A DNA stretch of 64,000 nt from JBBSEX01 sp038239345 (GCA_038239345.1 JBBSEX010000003.1:62001-126000); one strand, 5' to 3'. Shown: positions 18,185 through 27,041, counted from the stretch's first letter. The notes: a model not told the origin generated them from the sequence alone. Numbers and translations: made by a program.

Positions 18185-20782
18185 ATGCCGCGCCGATGTC
18201 TCCTCATCTTACTTGCGCTTCCCCTGTTCGCCGCCGATCTCGAACTGACACGTCCCGCGCGGGCTTGGGAGTTCTTTGATGCGACGGGAACAAAGTCGGC
18301 GATTCTTGGCAAGGAAGACGGCACCTTTGAAGCCTGGATTTTCCCGCTTAAAATTCTAAAAGACTTCAAACTTTCATTCCTCGTGGATGGACGCCGGATT
18401 CCCGGCGATACTGTCGCCCGCTCTGTAATTTCCCGCCCCGGCTCTTTTACGGTGCTCTATTCGAGCGATGAATTCCGCGCCAGTCAGACGTTCATCGCTC
18501 CACCCACGGAAGCGGCCGTCCTGGTGCGGATCGAAGTGGATGCCAAATCTCCGGTGCGCGTCGACGCCAGTTTTGAACGGGATTTTCAGTTGATGTGGCC
18601 GGCCAGCATTGGCACATCCTATTTAGATTGGGACGAGGCGACCCGCGAATTTCGTTTCGGCGCCGATGGTCAGTCGTATGCCGCGGTGCTGGACGCGCCC
18701 GGAGCCATTTTGAGAAGCCGCGAGTACGGATCCGATTTTGGTGGCACGAACGAGACTTCCTTTTCCTTCGGCATACTGAACGGACACGCCGAAAAAACGA
18801 TCGTTATCGCCGGATCTTTAGAATCGCGTGATAAGGCCCAGCAAATCGCCCGCCAGATTCTTGCCGATCCGCGTCGAATGGCTGAGGACACCGAACGCTA
18901 CTATCGCGATTATCTGGCGAAGTCGGTTCAACTCCAGTTGCCCGCTCATGATCTTCAGCAGGCGTATGAATGGTCGTTGTTAAGCATGCGTAAAGCACTG
19001 GTCGACAATCCGCTACTGGGCGCCGGATTGGTGGCGGGATACGGGCCGTCCAAAGGAACCTATCGTCCCGGCTACGGCTGGTTTTTTGGCCGCGATTCTT
19101 TCTGGACCACGCTTGCGTTAACCGCCTCCGGTGATTTCGCTACCGCCCGGCAAGCCATCGGCTTCGTGGCCCGCTATCAACGATTCGACGGCAAGATTCC
19201 CCATGAAATCGCCCAGAGCGCGAGCCTTGTTCCGTGGTTCGATACCCTTCCCTGGGCCTATTCCTCCGCCGACGCCACTCCGTTATTCATCATCGCCGCC
19301 GCCGATTACATGACCGCAAGCGCCGATGTCGCTTTCATTCGCGAACTTTGGCCGCGCCTTACAAAAGCCATGTCCTTCATGCGTTCCACTTATGAGGAGG
19401 ATGGCTTCGCGCGCAATCTCGGGGTTGGTCATGGTTGGATTGAAGGTGGCCCTATGCTGCCTGTTCGCACGGAGTTCTATCAAGCGGGACTGGCGGTGGA
19501 AGCACTGCGTTCGTATGCAATCCTGGCGAAGGCAGATGGCGATGAGGCCGCCGCGAATGTGGCCGGCGACGAATACAAGGCTAAGAAAGAACGCCTGGAG
19601 AAAGTGTACTGGCTTCCGCAATCGAACGCCTATGCCTTCGCGATCGGTTTGAAGAACACGCCGGTAGATCAACCTGGGGTGTTGCAAACGGTCCCGATGT
19701 GGTTCGGATTGACCGATCGCGAGCATTCCAAGAAAGCGATCGCCGCACTTGCCGAAGAAGAGCACGCCGCCGATTGGGGTATGCGCATCATCTCAAACAA
19801 GAATGAAATGTATCATCCCGCGGGCTATCATTTCGGCTCAATCTGGCCGCTCTTTACCGGCTGGGCGTCGGTTGGCGAGTATCGCTATCATGAAGCCGCT
19901 CCGGCCTTTGCCAACCTCCAGGCGAACGCCCGCCTGGCCCTGGACGGATCCGCCGGGCACACGACGGAAGTTTTGTCCGGCGATTTTTATTCGCCGCTTT
20001 CTACCAGTTCCTCGCATCAGACCTGGTCCGCCGCAATGGTCGTCTCACCGTTATTGCGCGGACTTTTCGGCTTGGAAGTCGACGCCATCAAGCACCACGT
20101 TCAACTGAAGCCGCACCTTCCAGCGGACTGGAATGATTTCACGATTCATAACATTCCGGTAGATTCGGCGAATCTTGACGTGGCTTTCCACCGCTTGTCG
20201 GGCAATTGGGAAGTCAGTCTTCACAACAGCGGCCAGACTCCAATCGACTTTTTGTTTTCACCCGCTCTGTCTCCGCGGGCAGCCGTGCAGTCGGCTACGC
20301 TCAATGGCACGGCAATCCAGTGGCGAGCCGACACAGAACTCTCAGACTCGCACGCGACGTTTTCCATTGCCGTGCCGCCGGGCGACAGCAAGCTCACTCT
20401 GCGCGTTCAAAACGAATTCGGATATACAGTGCAAACGGCCCTTCCACAACTCGGCCAATCGAGTTCCAATCTGAAAGTAATCTCTGAGCAGTGGTCCCCG
20501 ACGAAAGGCGAAGTTGTCATCGTGGTGGCCGGCCTGCCGGACAAGCTCTACACGCTGGATTTGTTCGGAACCGTTGGCGTTGCGTCGGTCGAGGGCGGCC
20601 AGCTGAGTGCCGGGGGCAAACACATCACGTTGCAAATTCCGGGCGCGGAAAAAAATAATTATACCCATGCCCAACTTCGCTTGCATTTTACGCTTGAACA
20701 ACAGAGGGGTGTTTTGAATGGGACTGGAAGCAAAGCGAAAGCAACTCGAACTCAAGGAAAAAGTGATCCCGGAGCGCACTAA
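18185..20782 (+). CDS. Secreted (alpha/alpha)6-barrel glycoside hydrolase (glycogen-debranching/GH63-like)
   Basis: Large exported protein (about 865 residues): signal peptide MPRRCLLILLALPLFA, a beta-rich N-terminal domain (to about 250), a six-hairpin catalytic barrel from QQAYEWSLLSMRKAL with GYGWFFGRDSFWTTLAL, GKIPHEIAQSAS, WIEGGPMLPVRTEFYQAGL and TEVLSGDFYSPLSTSSSHQTW (acid/base candidates E and D), and a C-terminal beta domain. It resembles amylo-alpha-1,6-glucosidase and GH63-type enzymes. The exact substrate is not evident. ATG 18185 is used; a GTG lies at 18182. It starts 29 bases after the DUF2063 gene but has no obvious link to it. Its 3' end overlaps the next gene by 65 bases. Confidence 0.82.
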   Translation: MPRRCLLILLALPLFAADLELTRPARAWEFFDATGTKSAILGKEDGTFEAWIFPLKILKDFKLSFLVDGRRIPGDTVARSVISRPGSFTVLYSSDEFRASQTFIAPPTEAAVLVRIEVDAKSPVRVDASFERDFQLMWPASIGTSYLDWDEATREFRFGADGQSYAAVLDAPGAILRSREYGSDFGGTNETSFSFGILNGHAEKTIVIAGSLESRDKAQQIARQILADPRRMAEDTERYYRDYLAKSVQLQLPAHDLQQAYEWSLLSMRKALVDNPLLGAGLVAGYGPSKGTYRPGYGWFFGRDSFWTTLALTASGDFATARQAIGFVARYQRFDGKIPHEIAQSASLVPWFDTLPWAYSSADATPLFIIAAADYMTASADVAFIRELWPRLTKAMSFMRSTYEEDGFARNLGVGHGWIEGGPMLPVRTEFYQAGLAVEALRSYAILAKADGDEAAANVAGDEYKAKKERLEKVYWLPQSNAYAFAIGLKNTPVDQPGVLQTVPMWFGLTDREHSKKAIAALAEEEHAADWGMRIISNKNEMYHPAGYHFGSIWPLFTGWASVGEYRYHEAAPAFANLQANARLALDGSAGHTTEVLSGDFYSPLSTSSSHQTWSAAMVVSPLLRGLFGLEVDAIKHHVQLKPHLPADWNDFTIHNIPVDSANLDVAFHRLSGNWEVSLHNSGQTPIDFLFSPALSPRAAVQSATLNGTAIQWRADTELSDSHATFSIAVPPGDSKLTLRVQNEFGYTVQTALPQLGQSSSNLKVISEQWSPTKGEVVIVVAGLPDKLYTLDLFGTVGVASVEGGQLSAGGKHITLQIPGAEKNNYTHAQLRLHFTLEQQRGVLNGTGSKAKATRTQGKSDPGAH

Positions 20783-21107
20783 AGAGCTCTTGGAGATTAC
20801 CGGATCGCCGCTGCAATACGACATCGCATGGGACAGCTTCGACGATTATGAGAGTTTGAATTTCCTGGAATACTCGGCCTGCCATCGGGTGAACATGGCG
20901 CTGCGCGGAATTTGCCAGGACGCTATCGGCAAGGAAGCCGTCAAAGATGGCCTCACTATTATCAAAATCAAGAACGTGAAAGATAAGGCCGACAAGCGCC
21001 TGGCTTTTTCGAATAGAGTTCTGGAACTCGATGGAGCTTGGGGTCTGGGCGCGGATGGCATGCATTCCGATGTCGATATCTCCCGCGCGCTGGAAGCCGG
21101 TCTCTAA
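20718..21107 (+). CDS. Conserved hypothetical protein, 129 residues
   Basis: I do not recognise the family. The protein is soluble and charged, with a helical start (MGLEAKRKQLELKEKVIPER), a central part containing YDIAWDSFDDYESLNFLEY and several Lys/Asp residues, and LELDGAWGLGADGMHSDVDIS near the end. A good ribosome-binding site (AGAGGGG, about 12 bases upstream) supports the ATG at 20718 even though it lies 65 bases inside the preceding hydrolase gene. It is followed 31 bases later by another small unknown gene. Confidence 0.65.
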   Translation: MGLEAKRKQLELKEKVIPERTKELLEITGSPLQYDIAWDSFDDYESLNFLEYSACHRVNMALRGICQDAIGKEAVKDGLTIIKIKNVKDKADKRLAFSNRVLELDGAWGLGADGMHSDVDISRALEAGL

Positions 21108-21138
21108 CTCGCTTCCAGTTGTAAACTGGATAGTGGGT

Positions 21139-21546
21139 ATGAGCTTTCTCGACAGTTTAGAAAATAACCTGAAGGCGTTGGAGTCTCAGGAAGAACGCGA
21201 TCCAGAGCGCGTCGCGCGAAATCGCAAGCGTCAGGAAGACGAACGGGCGAAAGCGCTTGCCGCCGCCCCTTACGCTGAGCAATTGCGTAATGGTCCATTC
21301 ACGGCCACGCTATTAGACGAGTGCGTTCGCATCGGGCATAGTCTTCGCACGAAAATCAACATCGCCTGGATGGAGGGCACGCTTCGCCTGCAGGCTCGTG
21401 ATCGTCGCCTGGAGCTACGTCCGGAAGCCGATGGCGTGGTGGCCCACTACTTTGTAAACGAAGAAGAAGCTCGCACCGAAGCGATAGATTTAAGCTCATC
21501 GCCGGAACTCCTGGCCAAGAATTGGCTCGATACTCTTTCCATCTGA
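21139..21546 (+). CDS. Hypothetical protein, 135 residues
   Basis: Unknown function. The N-terminal third is a charged, probably coiled helix (MSFLDSLENNLKALESQEER then RVARNRKRQEDERAKAL), followed by a mixed domain with RIGHSLRTKINIAWMEGTLR and LELRPEADGVVAHYF. No membrane segment. The ATG at 21139 is preferred; the frame is open further upstream (to 21031) but that would overlap the previous gene antiparallel in frame. It ends one base before the aldo/keto reductase, so all three are probably one transcript. Confidence 0.65.
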   Translation: MSFLDSLENNLKALESQEERDPERVARNRKRQEDERAKALAAAPYAEQLRNGPFTATLLDECVRIGHSLRTKINIAWMEGTLRLQARDRRLELRPEADGVVAHYFVNEEEARTEAIDLSSSPELLAKNWLDTLSI

Positions 21547-21547
21547 A

Positions 21548-22501
21548 ATGCAAACCAGCAAGCTCGGAAACAGCGATCTGAATATTACGCGCCTGGGCGT
21601 TGGCGCTTGGGCAATCGGCGGAGGAGGCTGGGCCTTTGGATGGGGACCGCAAGAGGACGACGATTCCATAGCAGCCATTCGTGCCGCAATCGATCACGGT
21701 ATTAACTGGATCGATACCGCCGCGGTCTATGGTCTTGGACATTCCGAAGAAGTAGTCGCTCGAGCGATCCAGGGCTTGCCGCAGCGTCCTTATATTTTCA
21801 CGAAGTGCGAGCGCGTCTGGAACGAGAAGGGTGAGATTAGCGGCCGGCTGAAAGCGGAGTCAATCCAGCAGGAGTGTGACGCCAGCCTGCGGCGCTTGCA
21901 GATCGACGTGATCGACTTGTATCAGATCCATTGGCCTGAGCCCGATGCCGACATCGAAGAAGGCTGGACGGCGATGGCGAAACTACAGCAGGCCGGCAAG
22001 GTCCGCCACATCGGTGTCTCCAACTTCAACGTGGAACAGATGAAGCGGGCCCAGAAAATCGCTCCAGTCATTTCTTTGCAGCCGCCATACTCTATGCTCT
22101 CGCCTGAGATTGAGAAGGAAATCCTTCCTCACGCAGAGGCAAATAATATTGGGGTGATTGTTTATTCGCCGATGAAATCGGGCCTGCTAACCGGCGCCAT
22201 GACTCGCGAACGGATCGCGACTTTACCCGCTGACGACTTCCGTAAGCGCACTGCGAATTTCCAGGAACCGAAGCTGACTCGCAATCTGCAGCTGGTTGAA
22301 CAATTGCGCGCGATTGGCGACAAGCATGGCCGCACCCCCGGAGAAGTTGCCATCGCCTGGACCTTGCGTCACCCGGCCGTCACCGCCGCCATCGTCGGCA
22401 TTCGTTCCGCTGCACAGGTGGAGGGCGTGATCGGCGCGGCTGGTTTCCAGCTCTCGACAGCCGAACTCACGCAAATAGAAGCTTTTCTAAAGACAAGCTG
22501 A
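21548..22501 (+). CDS. Aldo/keto reductase
   Basis: NADPH-dependent oxidoreductase with a TIM barrel. It shows NITRLGVGAWAIGGGGW, the catalytic Asp/Tyr segment NWIDTAAVYGLGHSEE, the Lys-containing PYIFTKCERVW, DLYQIHWPEPD, IRHIGVSNF-like (VRHIGVSNFNVEQM) and the C-terminal cofactor site AAIVGIRSAAQVEG. The length (317) is usual. The physiological substrate is unknown. It starts directly after the preceding small gene. Confidence 0.93.
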   Translation: MQTSKLGNSDLNITRLGVGAWAIGGGGWAFGWGPQEDDDSIAAIRAAIDHGINWIDTAAVYGLGHSEEVVARAIQGLPQRPYIFTKCERVWNEKGEISGRLKAESIQQECDASLRRLQIDVIDLYQIHWPEPDADIEEGWTAMAKLQQAGKVRHIGVSNFNVEQMKRAQKIAPVISLQPPYSMLSPEIEKEILPHAEANNIGVIVYSPMKSGLLTGAMTRERIATLPADDFRKRTANFQEPKLTRNLQLVEQLRAIGDKHGRTPGEVAIAWTLRHPAVTAAIVGIRSAAQVEGVIGAAGFQLSTAELTQIEAFLKTS

Positions 22502-22564
22502 CAACAGTGGAATATATCGGGCGCCGCCTAGCATAAACTAGCGGACACCACGGAGGTGCCATCT

Positions 22565-23026
22565 TTGCGGACATACATCGAACGAGCCTTGGCGATATTG
22601 GATAAGATTTCCTGGCTCGCACCCTTGTTGACACGTCTCGTCTTCGGTATTACCCTCTTCGGCACCGGCAAGGGTAAGCTGGCGAATTTCGACAAGACGG
22701 TATCGTTCTTTACCGATCTTGGTATCCCGTTTCCAGCCGCAAATGCAGGGTTCGTATCAAGCCTGGAAATGATTGGTGGGATCTTTCTGGTGCTTGGACT
22801 ACTGACGCGCCCGTTTGCGCTGGCGCTGATGTCGACTATGGTTGTGGCTCTGCTTACAGCCGACCGGCAAAGCTTTATCGACAATCTTGGCGGAGACTTG
22901 ACGACAGTTACACCAGTTCCGTTCTTCCTGGCCTTGCTATGGCTGCTTTGCTATGGGCCGGGTATTGTCAGCCTGGATGCGTTCCTGTTCAAACGCCTGG
23001 GAATCCGGCAAACACCCCTCACCTAA
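22565..23026 (+). CDS. DoxX family membrane protein
   Basis: About 153 residues with four hydrophobic segments; the family pattern is RLVFGITLFGTGKGKLANFD, then SLEMIGGIFLVLGLLTRPFALAL, and a C-terminal LLWLLCYGPGIVSLDAFLFKR. A TTG at 22565 is chosen because GGAGG (22552-22556) lies 8 bases before it; the GTG at 22556 overlaps that site. Role in Acidobacteria unknown; some relatives act in redox or thiosulfate/quinone metabolism. Ends over the convergent sortase by four bases. Confidence 0.85.
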   Translation: MRTYIERALAILDKISWLAPLLTRLVFGITLFGTGKGKLANFDKTVSFFTDLGIPFPAANAGFVSSLEMIGGIFLVLGLLTRPFALALMSTMVVALLTADRQSFIDNLGGDLTTVTPVPFFLALLWLLCYGPGIVSLDAFLFKRLGIRQTPLT

Positions 23027-23856
23027 TCGGAACTGTAACCATGGCGAATTGCGCGGCGGGACGTTCGCGATTTCCCCGCTCCCCGATGTTTCCGCGGCGC
23101 GGGCTTCTCAACGGCCGCTACGGGAACCACGCTCGCTGCTTCGGTAGAGGGTAAGGCTGGTTTCGCCACTTGTACCGCGCGAACAATAAACCGTTGTGGA
23201 GCGGATCCCACAAAATCAAATGGATAACAGGTAATCAAGGTCAGCGTAGATCCGCCGGAAGCGCGCAGTACGGCCACGTCGGTGGGTTCGACAATCTTCG
23301 TCGATGCCACTTCGTACTCATAAACTCCGTTCAATGTCTCGAACAGAATTCGATCGTTAGTTTTGATCCCTCGGAGCCCGCGAAAGAACGTGTCACGATG
23401 CGCGGCGATCGCCACATTGCCAACTTCACCCGGCAAAGATGTGGAAGGCACGTGGCCGACGGCCATCCGTAAAGTACCGTCATCATCGCCTTCCCGCACC
23501 ATCACCCGCATGTCCAGACGAGGGATCACCAGGCGTCCCAGTAAGGCGTATTGCTCGGGGCGCGGAACTGCCGGAGGTGGCGGGACCGTGGCTTCTATCG
23601 TTTCGTGTTTAGGAAAAAACCATGCCAGCGGCTTGTCTTTGATGTAGCCTAACGTCGTCGATTCCAGCCCGCGAGTTTGCCGGTCAAACGCCCAACTTTG
23701 ATAGCCCTGGAACCAGGTTGCCTGCGCGAACACGAACCCGCAATAAAACAAAGAAGCAATCGCAACCCCTAACAGGAAGTAGCGCACAATGTGGACCGTT
23801 TGGCCCGCGCGAGCAGGATCTTCTTCGAGTTCATCGGGACGAAGCCGAATATTCAC
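23023..23856 (-). CDS. Sortase (class D-like transpeptidase)
   Basis: A membrane-anchored cysteine transpeptidase. A single N-terminal helix (YFLLGVAIASLFYCGFVFA) is followed by the sortase barrel: LLGRLVIPRLDMRVMV, AVGHVPSTSLPGEVGN, the catalytic His in NVAIAAHRDTFF, the Cys in LTLITCYPFDF and the Arg in PQRFIVRA. It is followed by a basic, proline-rich cytosol- or periplasm-facing tail (KPAPRKHRGAGKS). Its start overlaps the stop of a VWFA gene (ATGA), and a protein with an LPKTA tail is encoded just upstream, so this is a complete enzyme-substrate locus in what seems to be an LPS-bearing bacterium. The acceptor to which substrate is joined is unknown. Confidence 0.92.
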   Translation of the reverse strand: MNIRLRPDELEEDPARAGQTVHIVRYFLLGVAIASLFYCGFVFAQATWFQGYQSWAFDRQTRGLESTTLGYIKDKPLAWFFPKHETIEATVPPPPAVPRPEQYALLGRLVIPRLDMRVMVREGDDDGTLRMAVGHVPSTSLPGEVGNVAIAAHRDTFFRGLRGIKTNDRILFETLNGVYEYEVASTKIVEPTDVAVLRASGGSTLTLITCYPFDFVGSAPQRFIVRAVQVAKPALPSTEAASVVPVAAVEKPAPRKHRGAGKSRTSRRAIRHGYSSD

Positions 23857-24797
23857 TTCTGCTCCGGCATGCGATACGAGGTGCGCGTGTGGGCGATCAG
23901 CTTACCACGCTCTGGGTCGTTTACTATCACCTTGATTGATCTCGAGCCCTTGCGATCGGAACTCGTCGGAATATATGCAATGGTATACCGTGTGCGAATC
24001 TCTTTGGCGATCTGCTTGCAAATTTCCGGGACTTCCGTCAGTTCCTTAGGTAAATAGGAGACGCCGCCGCTGATATTTGAAAATTTGCGCAGTACGCCAG
24101 GATTAGCATCGGGGTCGTCCGATTCGAACAATCCAATTGTGTAAATTGTGGCTCGTGACTCCTCCACCATTCGCGAAAGTTCCGGCATCTTAAGAGTGCT
24201 CACGTTGTCACCGCCGTCACTGATCAGCACAATCGTCTTTTTGTCCTCACGCCCATATTCCAGATGTTTTAGCGCTAAGGCAAGCGCATCGTACAGGGCG
24301 GTGCGCCCAGCCGGCACACTCTTTGAAAGCGCGCGCCGGAGGATCTCAATGTTGTCCGTGAAGAGCATCTTGTCCGGGAGCCCACGCTGGACTCGATCGT
24401 TAAAGTTGACGACGAATACCTCATCTTTAGGGTTACTGGCTTGAATCAAGTGAATCGCCGAGAGCACAACGGCCTGATGCTTCGGCTTCATACTTCCGCT
24501 GTTATCGACCACCAAACCCACCGTCACCGGAATGTCTTTGTTCGCGAATGACGTAATCGTCTGCGGCCGGCCGTTTTCGGTGACGTGGAAGCTTTCCTTC
24601 TCTAGACCGGTGACGAAGCCGCCCTTGGGATCGCGGACACTGACATCCAGTAAAACCAAGTTTACCTGGGTGGAAATCTTGAAGTCCTGATCGTCGCTAC
24701 GAGCAAAAGTCGGAATAAAAAGAAGAGAGAAGGCAGCGCACACAAGAGCGGGCCGCCAGTGAATCAAAATTTGCGAAGGTGCAAACAATGTCTTCAT
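23853..24797 (-). CDS. Secreted VWFA-domain protein (acidobacterial type) in the sortase operon
   Basis: Exported protein with signal region ALVCAAFSLLFIPTFARSD, a beta domain (FKISTQVNLVLLDVSVRDPK then GLEKESFHVTENG), and a von Willebrand A domain with an intact metal-ion site: VVDNSGSMKP, TALYDALAL and LISDGGDN. The end (RTRYTIAYIPTSS... RGSRSIKVIV) is as in the acidobacterial VWFA family. It has no LPXTG motif, unlike the VWFA targets of proteobacterial sortase systems. Between the LPKTA gene (50 bases upstream) and the sortase (4-base overlap). It may bind the anchored protein or an outside ligand; this is inference. Confidence 0.88.
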   Translation of the reverse strand: MKTLFAPSQILIHWRPALVCAAFSLLFIPTFARSDDQDFKISTQVNLVLLDVSVRDPKGGFVTGLEKESFHVTENGRPQTITSFANKDIPVTVGLVVDNSGSMKPKHQAVVLSAIHLIQASNPKDEVFVVNFNDRVQRGLPDKMLFTDNIEILRRALSKSVPAGRTALYDALALALKHLEYGREDKKTIVLISDGGDNVSTLKMPELSRMVEESRATIYTIGLFESDDPDANPGVLRKFSNISGGVSYLPKELTEVPEICKQIAKEIRTRYTIAYIPTSSDRKGSRSIKVIVNDPERGKLIAHTRTSYRMPEQK

Positions 24798-24847
24798 GAC
24801 GGCCCGCTTTCCTGTTGATAATCGTACTCGGACGTTTTGCAGCTCGA

Positions 24848-25564
24848 CTACGCGGAACGGCGTGACAGCAAGCTTAACGCACCGAATCCCAGCAGCGAGA
24901 AGATGCCCAAAAGCGCAAGCATCGGTAACGGGCTGGCGGTCTTCGGAAGCGATGCGGGCTCCTGCGCGGGCGCAGCGGCACGATCAGCTTCCTGAGTCAT
25001 CGCTGGCGCAGGCGTTGCCGCCGGGGTCGGGGCAGGCATCCACTCTGCGGGCGCTGCCTGGGCTACTACCGGAGCTTCCGGCTTAACTGATTCCAACGTG
25101 GTGCTACGCATATCTTCGTTGCTGGTCGCCATGGTGGTTGGCACAACCTGCTGCGTCATGGTAGCAATCTGAGTGGCCATAGTTTTCGGATAGGCAAACT
25201 CCTGTCCAAAGTTGTCGCCGGGATAGAACCATGAGCGAATAGCCTTGGGCTGACCGGCCGGTGTTTCCCAGAATCCGATGCGGGTGTCGCCCGTGGGCTG
25301 TAGCCGATAATTCGGAATCGCCAACACAGTCGTGATCAGGTGCTGTTCGTTTTCGTCAAAAATCTGGACAATGTGACGATCGGAAGGCGAGTCCAAAAGG
25401 CGGAGCACATACTTGCCGGGCTCGAGCACTTTATTGGGAACCTGGATTGGTTCATTAATCGTGATGATCGTCTTTTTGTTCCACTCATCAGCGGACATTT
25501 TCGGGGCGAACATAGTACCGGCCACACCCACGAACGAAACAATCGCAAGAAGCTTAATATTCAT
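24848..25564 (-). CDS. Secreted protein with C-terminal LPKTA sorting signal
   Basis: A 238-residue precursor. The signal peptide (MNIKLLAIVSFVGVAGTMFA) is followed by a beta-rich domain of about 120 residues (TIITINEPIQVPNKVLEPGK, then RHIVQIFDENEQHLITTVLA and SWFYPGDNFGQEFAYP), then a Pro/Ala/Thr-rich stalk, and a tail of LPKTA, a hydrophobic helix (LPMLALLGIFSLLGFGALSLL) and SRRSA. That tail is a classical sortase signal. GGAGG about 10 bases before the ATG. It is the first gene of the operon with the VWFA protein and sortase, so it is the likely substrate. Confidence 0.88.
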   Translation of the reverse strand: MNIKLLAIVSFVGVAGTMFAPKMSADEWNKKTIITINEPIQVPNKVLEPGKYVLRLLDSPSDRHIVQIFDENEQHLITTVLAIPNYRLQPTGDTRIGFWETPAGQPKAIRSWFYPGDNFGQEFAYPKTMATQIATMTQQVVPTTMATSNEDMRSTTLESVKPEAPVVAQAAPAEWMPAPTPAATPAPAMTQEADRAAAPAQEPASLPKTASPLPMLALLGIFSLLGFGALSLLSRRSA

Positions 25565-25603
25565 TTTTTCAAATCCTCCACGACGACTATAGGAGCATCT
25601 GGC

Positions 25604-25780
25604 ATGCCAAACTCTGGTCGCGGCTTTCCAACGACTTACTACGGCCTACTTCGAAAATACAGAAATTTTTACAGGAAAACGCTGCAAAACAGGATCGTTT
25701 TGAATGCTGCGGAAGTTAGTGGGCTCAATTACTTAGCCGCGCTACACTTAGAACTTGCAAGAACACTGTCTTACTCTTAA
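25604..25780 (+). CDS. Possible small ORF, 58 residues, divergent from the LPKTA gene
   Basis: An ATG at 25604 with AGGAG 8 bases upstream opens a frame of MPNSGRGFPTTYYGLLRKYR and a helical end (GLNYLAALHLELARTLSYS). The composition is basic then amphipathic. No family is recognised and the region is AT-richer than its neighbours, so it may simply be the shared control region of the sortase operon and the Nudix gene. Confidence 0.22.
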   Translation: MPNSGRGFPTTYYGLLRKYRNFYRKTLQNRIVLNAAEVSGLNYLAALHLELARTLSYS

Positions 25781-25794
25781 GTTAGTCACTTACA

Positions 25795-26259
25795 ATGCCT
25801 AAGCGCAGCGCCGGCCTCATCATGTTTCGAAGACATAAGGGAGTCGAGGTGCTGCTGGTGCATCCCGGTGGACCCTTCTGGGCCAACAAAGATGTCGGCG
25901 CGTGGTCAATTCCTAAGGGCGAGTATGTCGACGGGGAGACACCGATCCAGGTTGCCATGCGCGAATTCAACGAGGAAACGGGCTTCACCGCGACGGGCCC
26001 CTTCATCCCCCTGGGCGACGTAAAACAGCCCAGTGGCAAAATTGTAAGTGCCTGGGCGTTCGAAGGCGATTGCGACCCTTCGCTCATCTCCAGCAATACC
26101 TGTCTTGTGGAATGGCCTCCAAAATCTGGAAAGCGATTGGAAATTCCCGAGGTCGATCGTGGCGATTGGTTCCCCATCGAAGCAGCACACGATAAGCTAT
26201 CGAAGGCGCAAAGCAAATTTCTCGATCGTCTGGCTGATACGCTGAAGGAACAATCATGA
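25795..26259 (+). CDS. Nudix hydrolase
   Basis: A 154-residue pyrophosphohydrolase. The Nudix box is intact: GEYVDGETPIQVAMREF followed by NEETGF (G-x5-E-x7-REUxEExGU). The segment AGLIMFRRHKGVEVLLVHPGGPFW and the later VDRGDWFPIEAA fit the MutT/ADP-ribose pyrophosphatase-like group close to those annotated as NTP pyrophosphohydrolases. Substrate unknown. It overlaps the next gene by four bases (ATGA). Confidence 0.92.
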   Translation: MPKRSAGLIMFRRHKGVEVLLVHPGGPFWANKDVGAWSIPKGEYVDGETPIQVAMREFNEETGFTATGPFIPLGDVKQPSGKIVSAWAFEGDCDPSLISSNTCLVEWPPKSGKRLEIPEVDRGDWFPIEAAHDKLSKAQSKFLDRLADTLKEQS

Positions 26260-27041
26260 GTTACCTTCTGGCGTGGCTAATCCTATGCGCTTCCTGTTCG
26301 ACACTCTATGCGGAGCAGGCACGACGGATCGTAGTTATCGCCCATCGTGGAGAACATCTTCATCACCCCGAAAATACGCTGCCGGCGTTTCAAGCGGCAA
26401 TCGAAGCCGGCGCCGATTTCTTTGAACTCGATGTTCGCACTACCGCCGACGGCAAGTTTGTATTGATGCACGACGGCACGGTGAATCGAACGACGAACGG
26501 AGAGGGCGCTGTTGCCAAGATGACTCTATCGCAAATCGCCGAACTGGACGCGGGCATTAGGTCTGGACCCGGCTTCGTCCACACGTCCGTTCCCCGGCTA
26601 GACGAAGCGCTGGCTCTGGCCAAAGATAAAATCGGCGTGTATGTCGACAGTAAAGCCATCTCCGCCGCCGATGTCGTCGCCGCAATTGAGCGCGCGCAGA
26701 TGCAGGATCATGCCGTCATCTATGGCGGCGTCGCATATTTGACAGAGATTCATACGCTACGCCCCGCCTGGCGCGTTATGCCGGAAGCTAACAATCCCAC
26801 CGTTTTGCGAAATATGCTCCAAGCACTTTCGCTGCGGGTGGTGGCCTTCGATGCCAGAGATTTTCAAGCTGAAACCATCGCCATGGCAAAAGCGGCGAAG
26901 GCCGATATCTACGTCGATCGTTTGGGGCCTGCCGATAACCAGACGACCTGGCAGGACGCGATTGATCGGGGCGCGACGGGGATCCAAACCGATCATCCGG
27001 CCGAGCTGGCCGCGTATTTGAAGTCGAGAGGCTATCGATAA
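26256..27041 (+). CDS. Glycerophosphodiester phosphodiesterase
   Basis: Exported (signal peptide MSYLLAWLILCASCSTLYA) TIM-barrel enzyme that releases alcohols from glycerophosphodiesters. The active-site blocks are IAHRGEHLHHPENTLPAF, GADFFELDVRTTADGKFVLMHDGTV, and the Lys region GVYVDSK; the end GATGIQTDHPAELAAYL is also typical. 261 residues. Translated together with the Nudix gene. The first cysteine does not form a convincing lipobox, so periplasmic rather than lipoprotein is favoured. Confidence 0.92.
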   Translation: MSYLLAWLILCASCSTLYAEQARRIVVIAHRGEHLHHPENTLPAFQAAIEAGADFFELDVRTTADGKFVLMHDGTVNRTTNGEGAVAKMTLSQIAELDAGIRSGPGFVHTSVPRLDEALALAKDKIGVYVDSKAISAADVVAAIERAQMQDHAVIYGGVAYLTEIHTLRPAWRVMPEANNPTVLRNMLQALSLRVVAFDARDFQAETIAMAKAAKADIYVDRLGPADNQTTWQDAIDRGATGIQTDHPAELAAYLKSRGYR

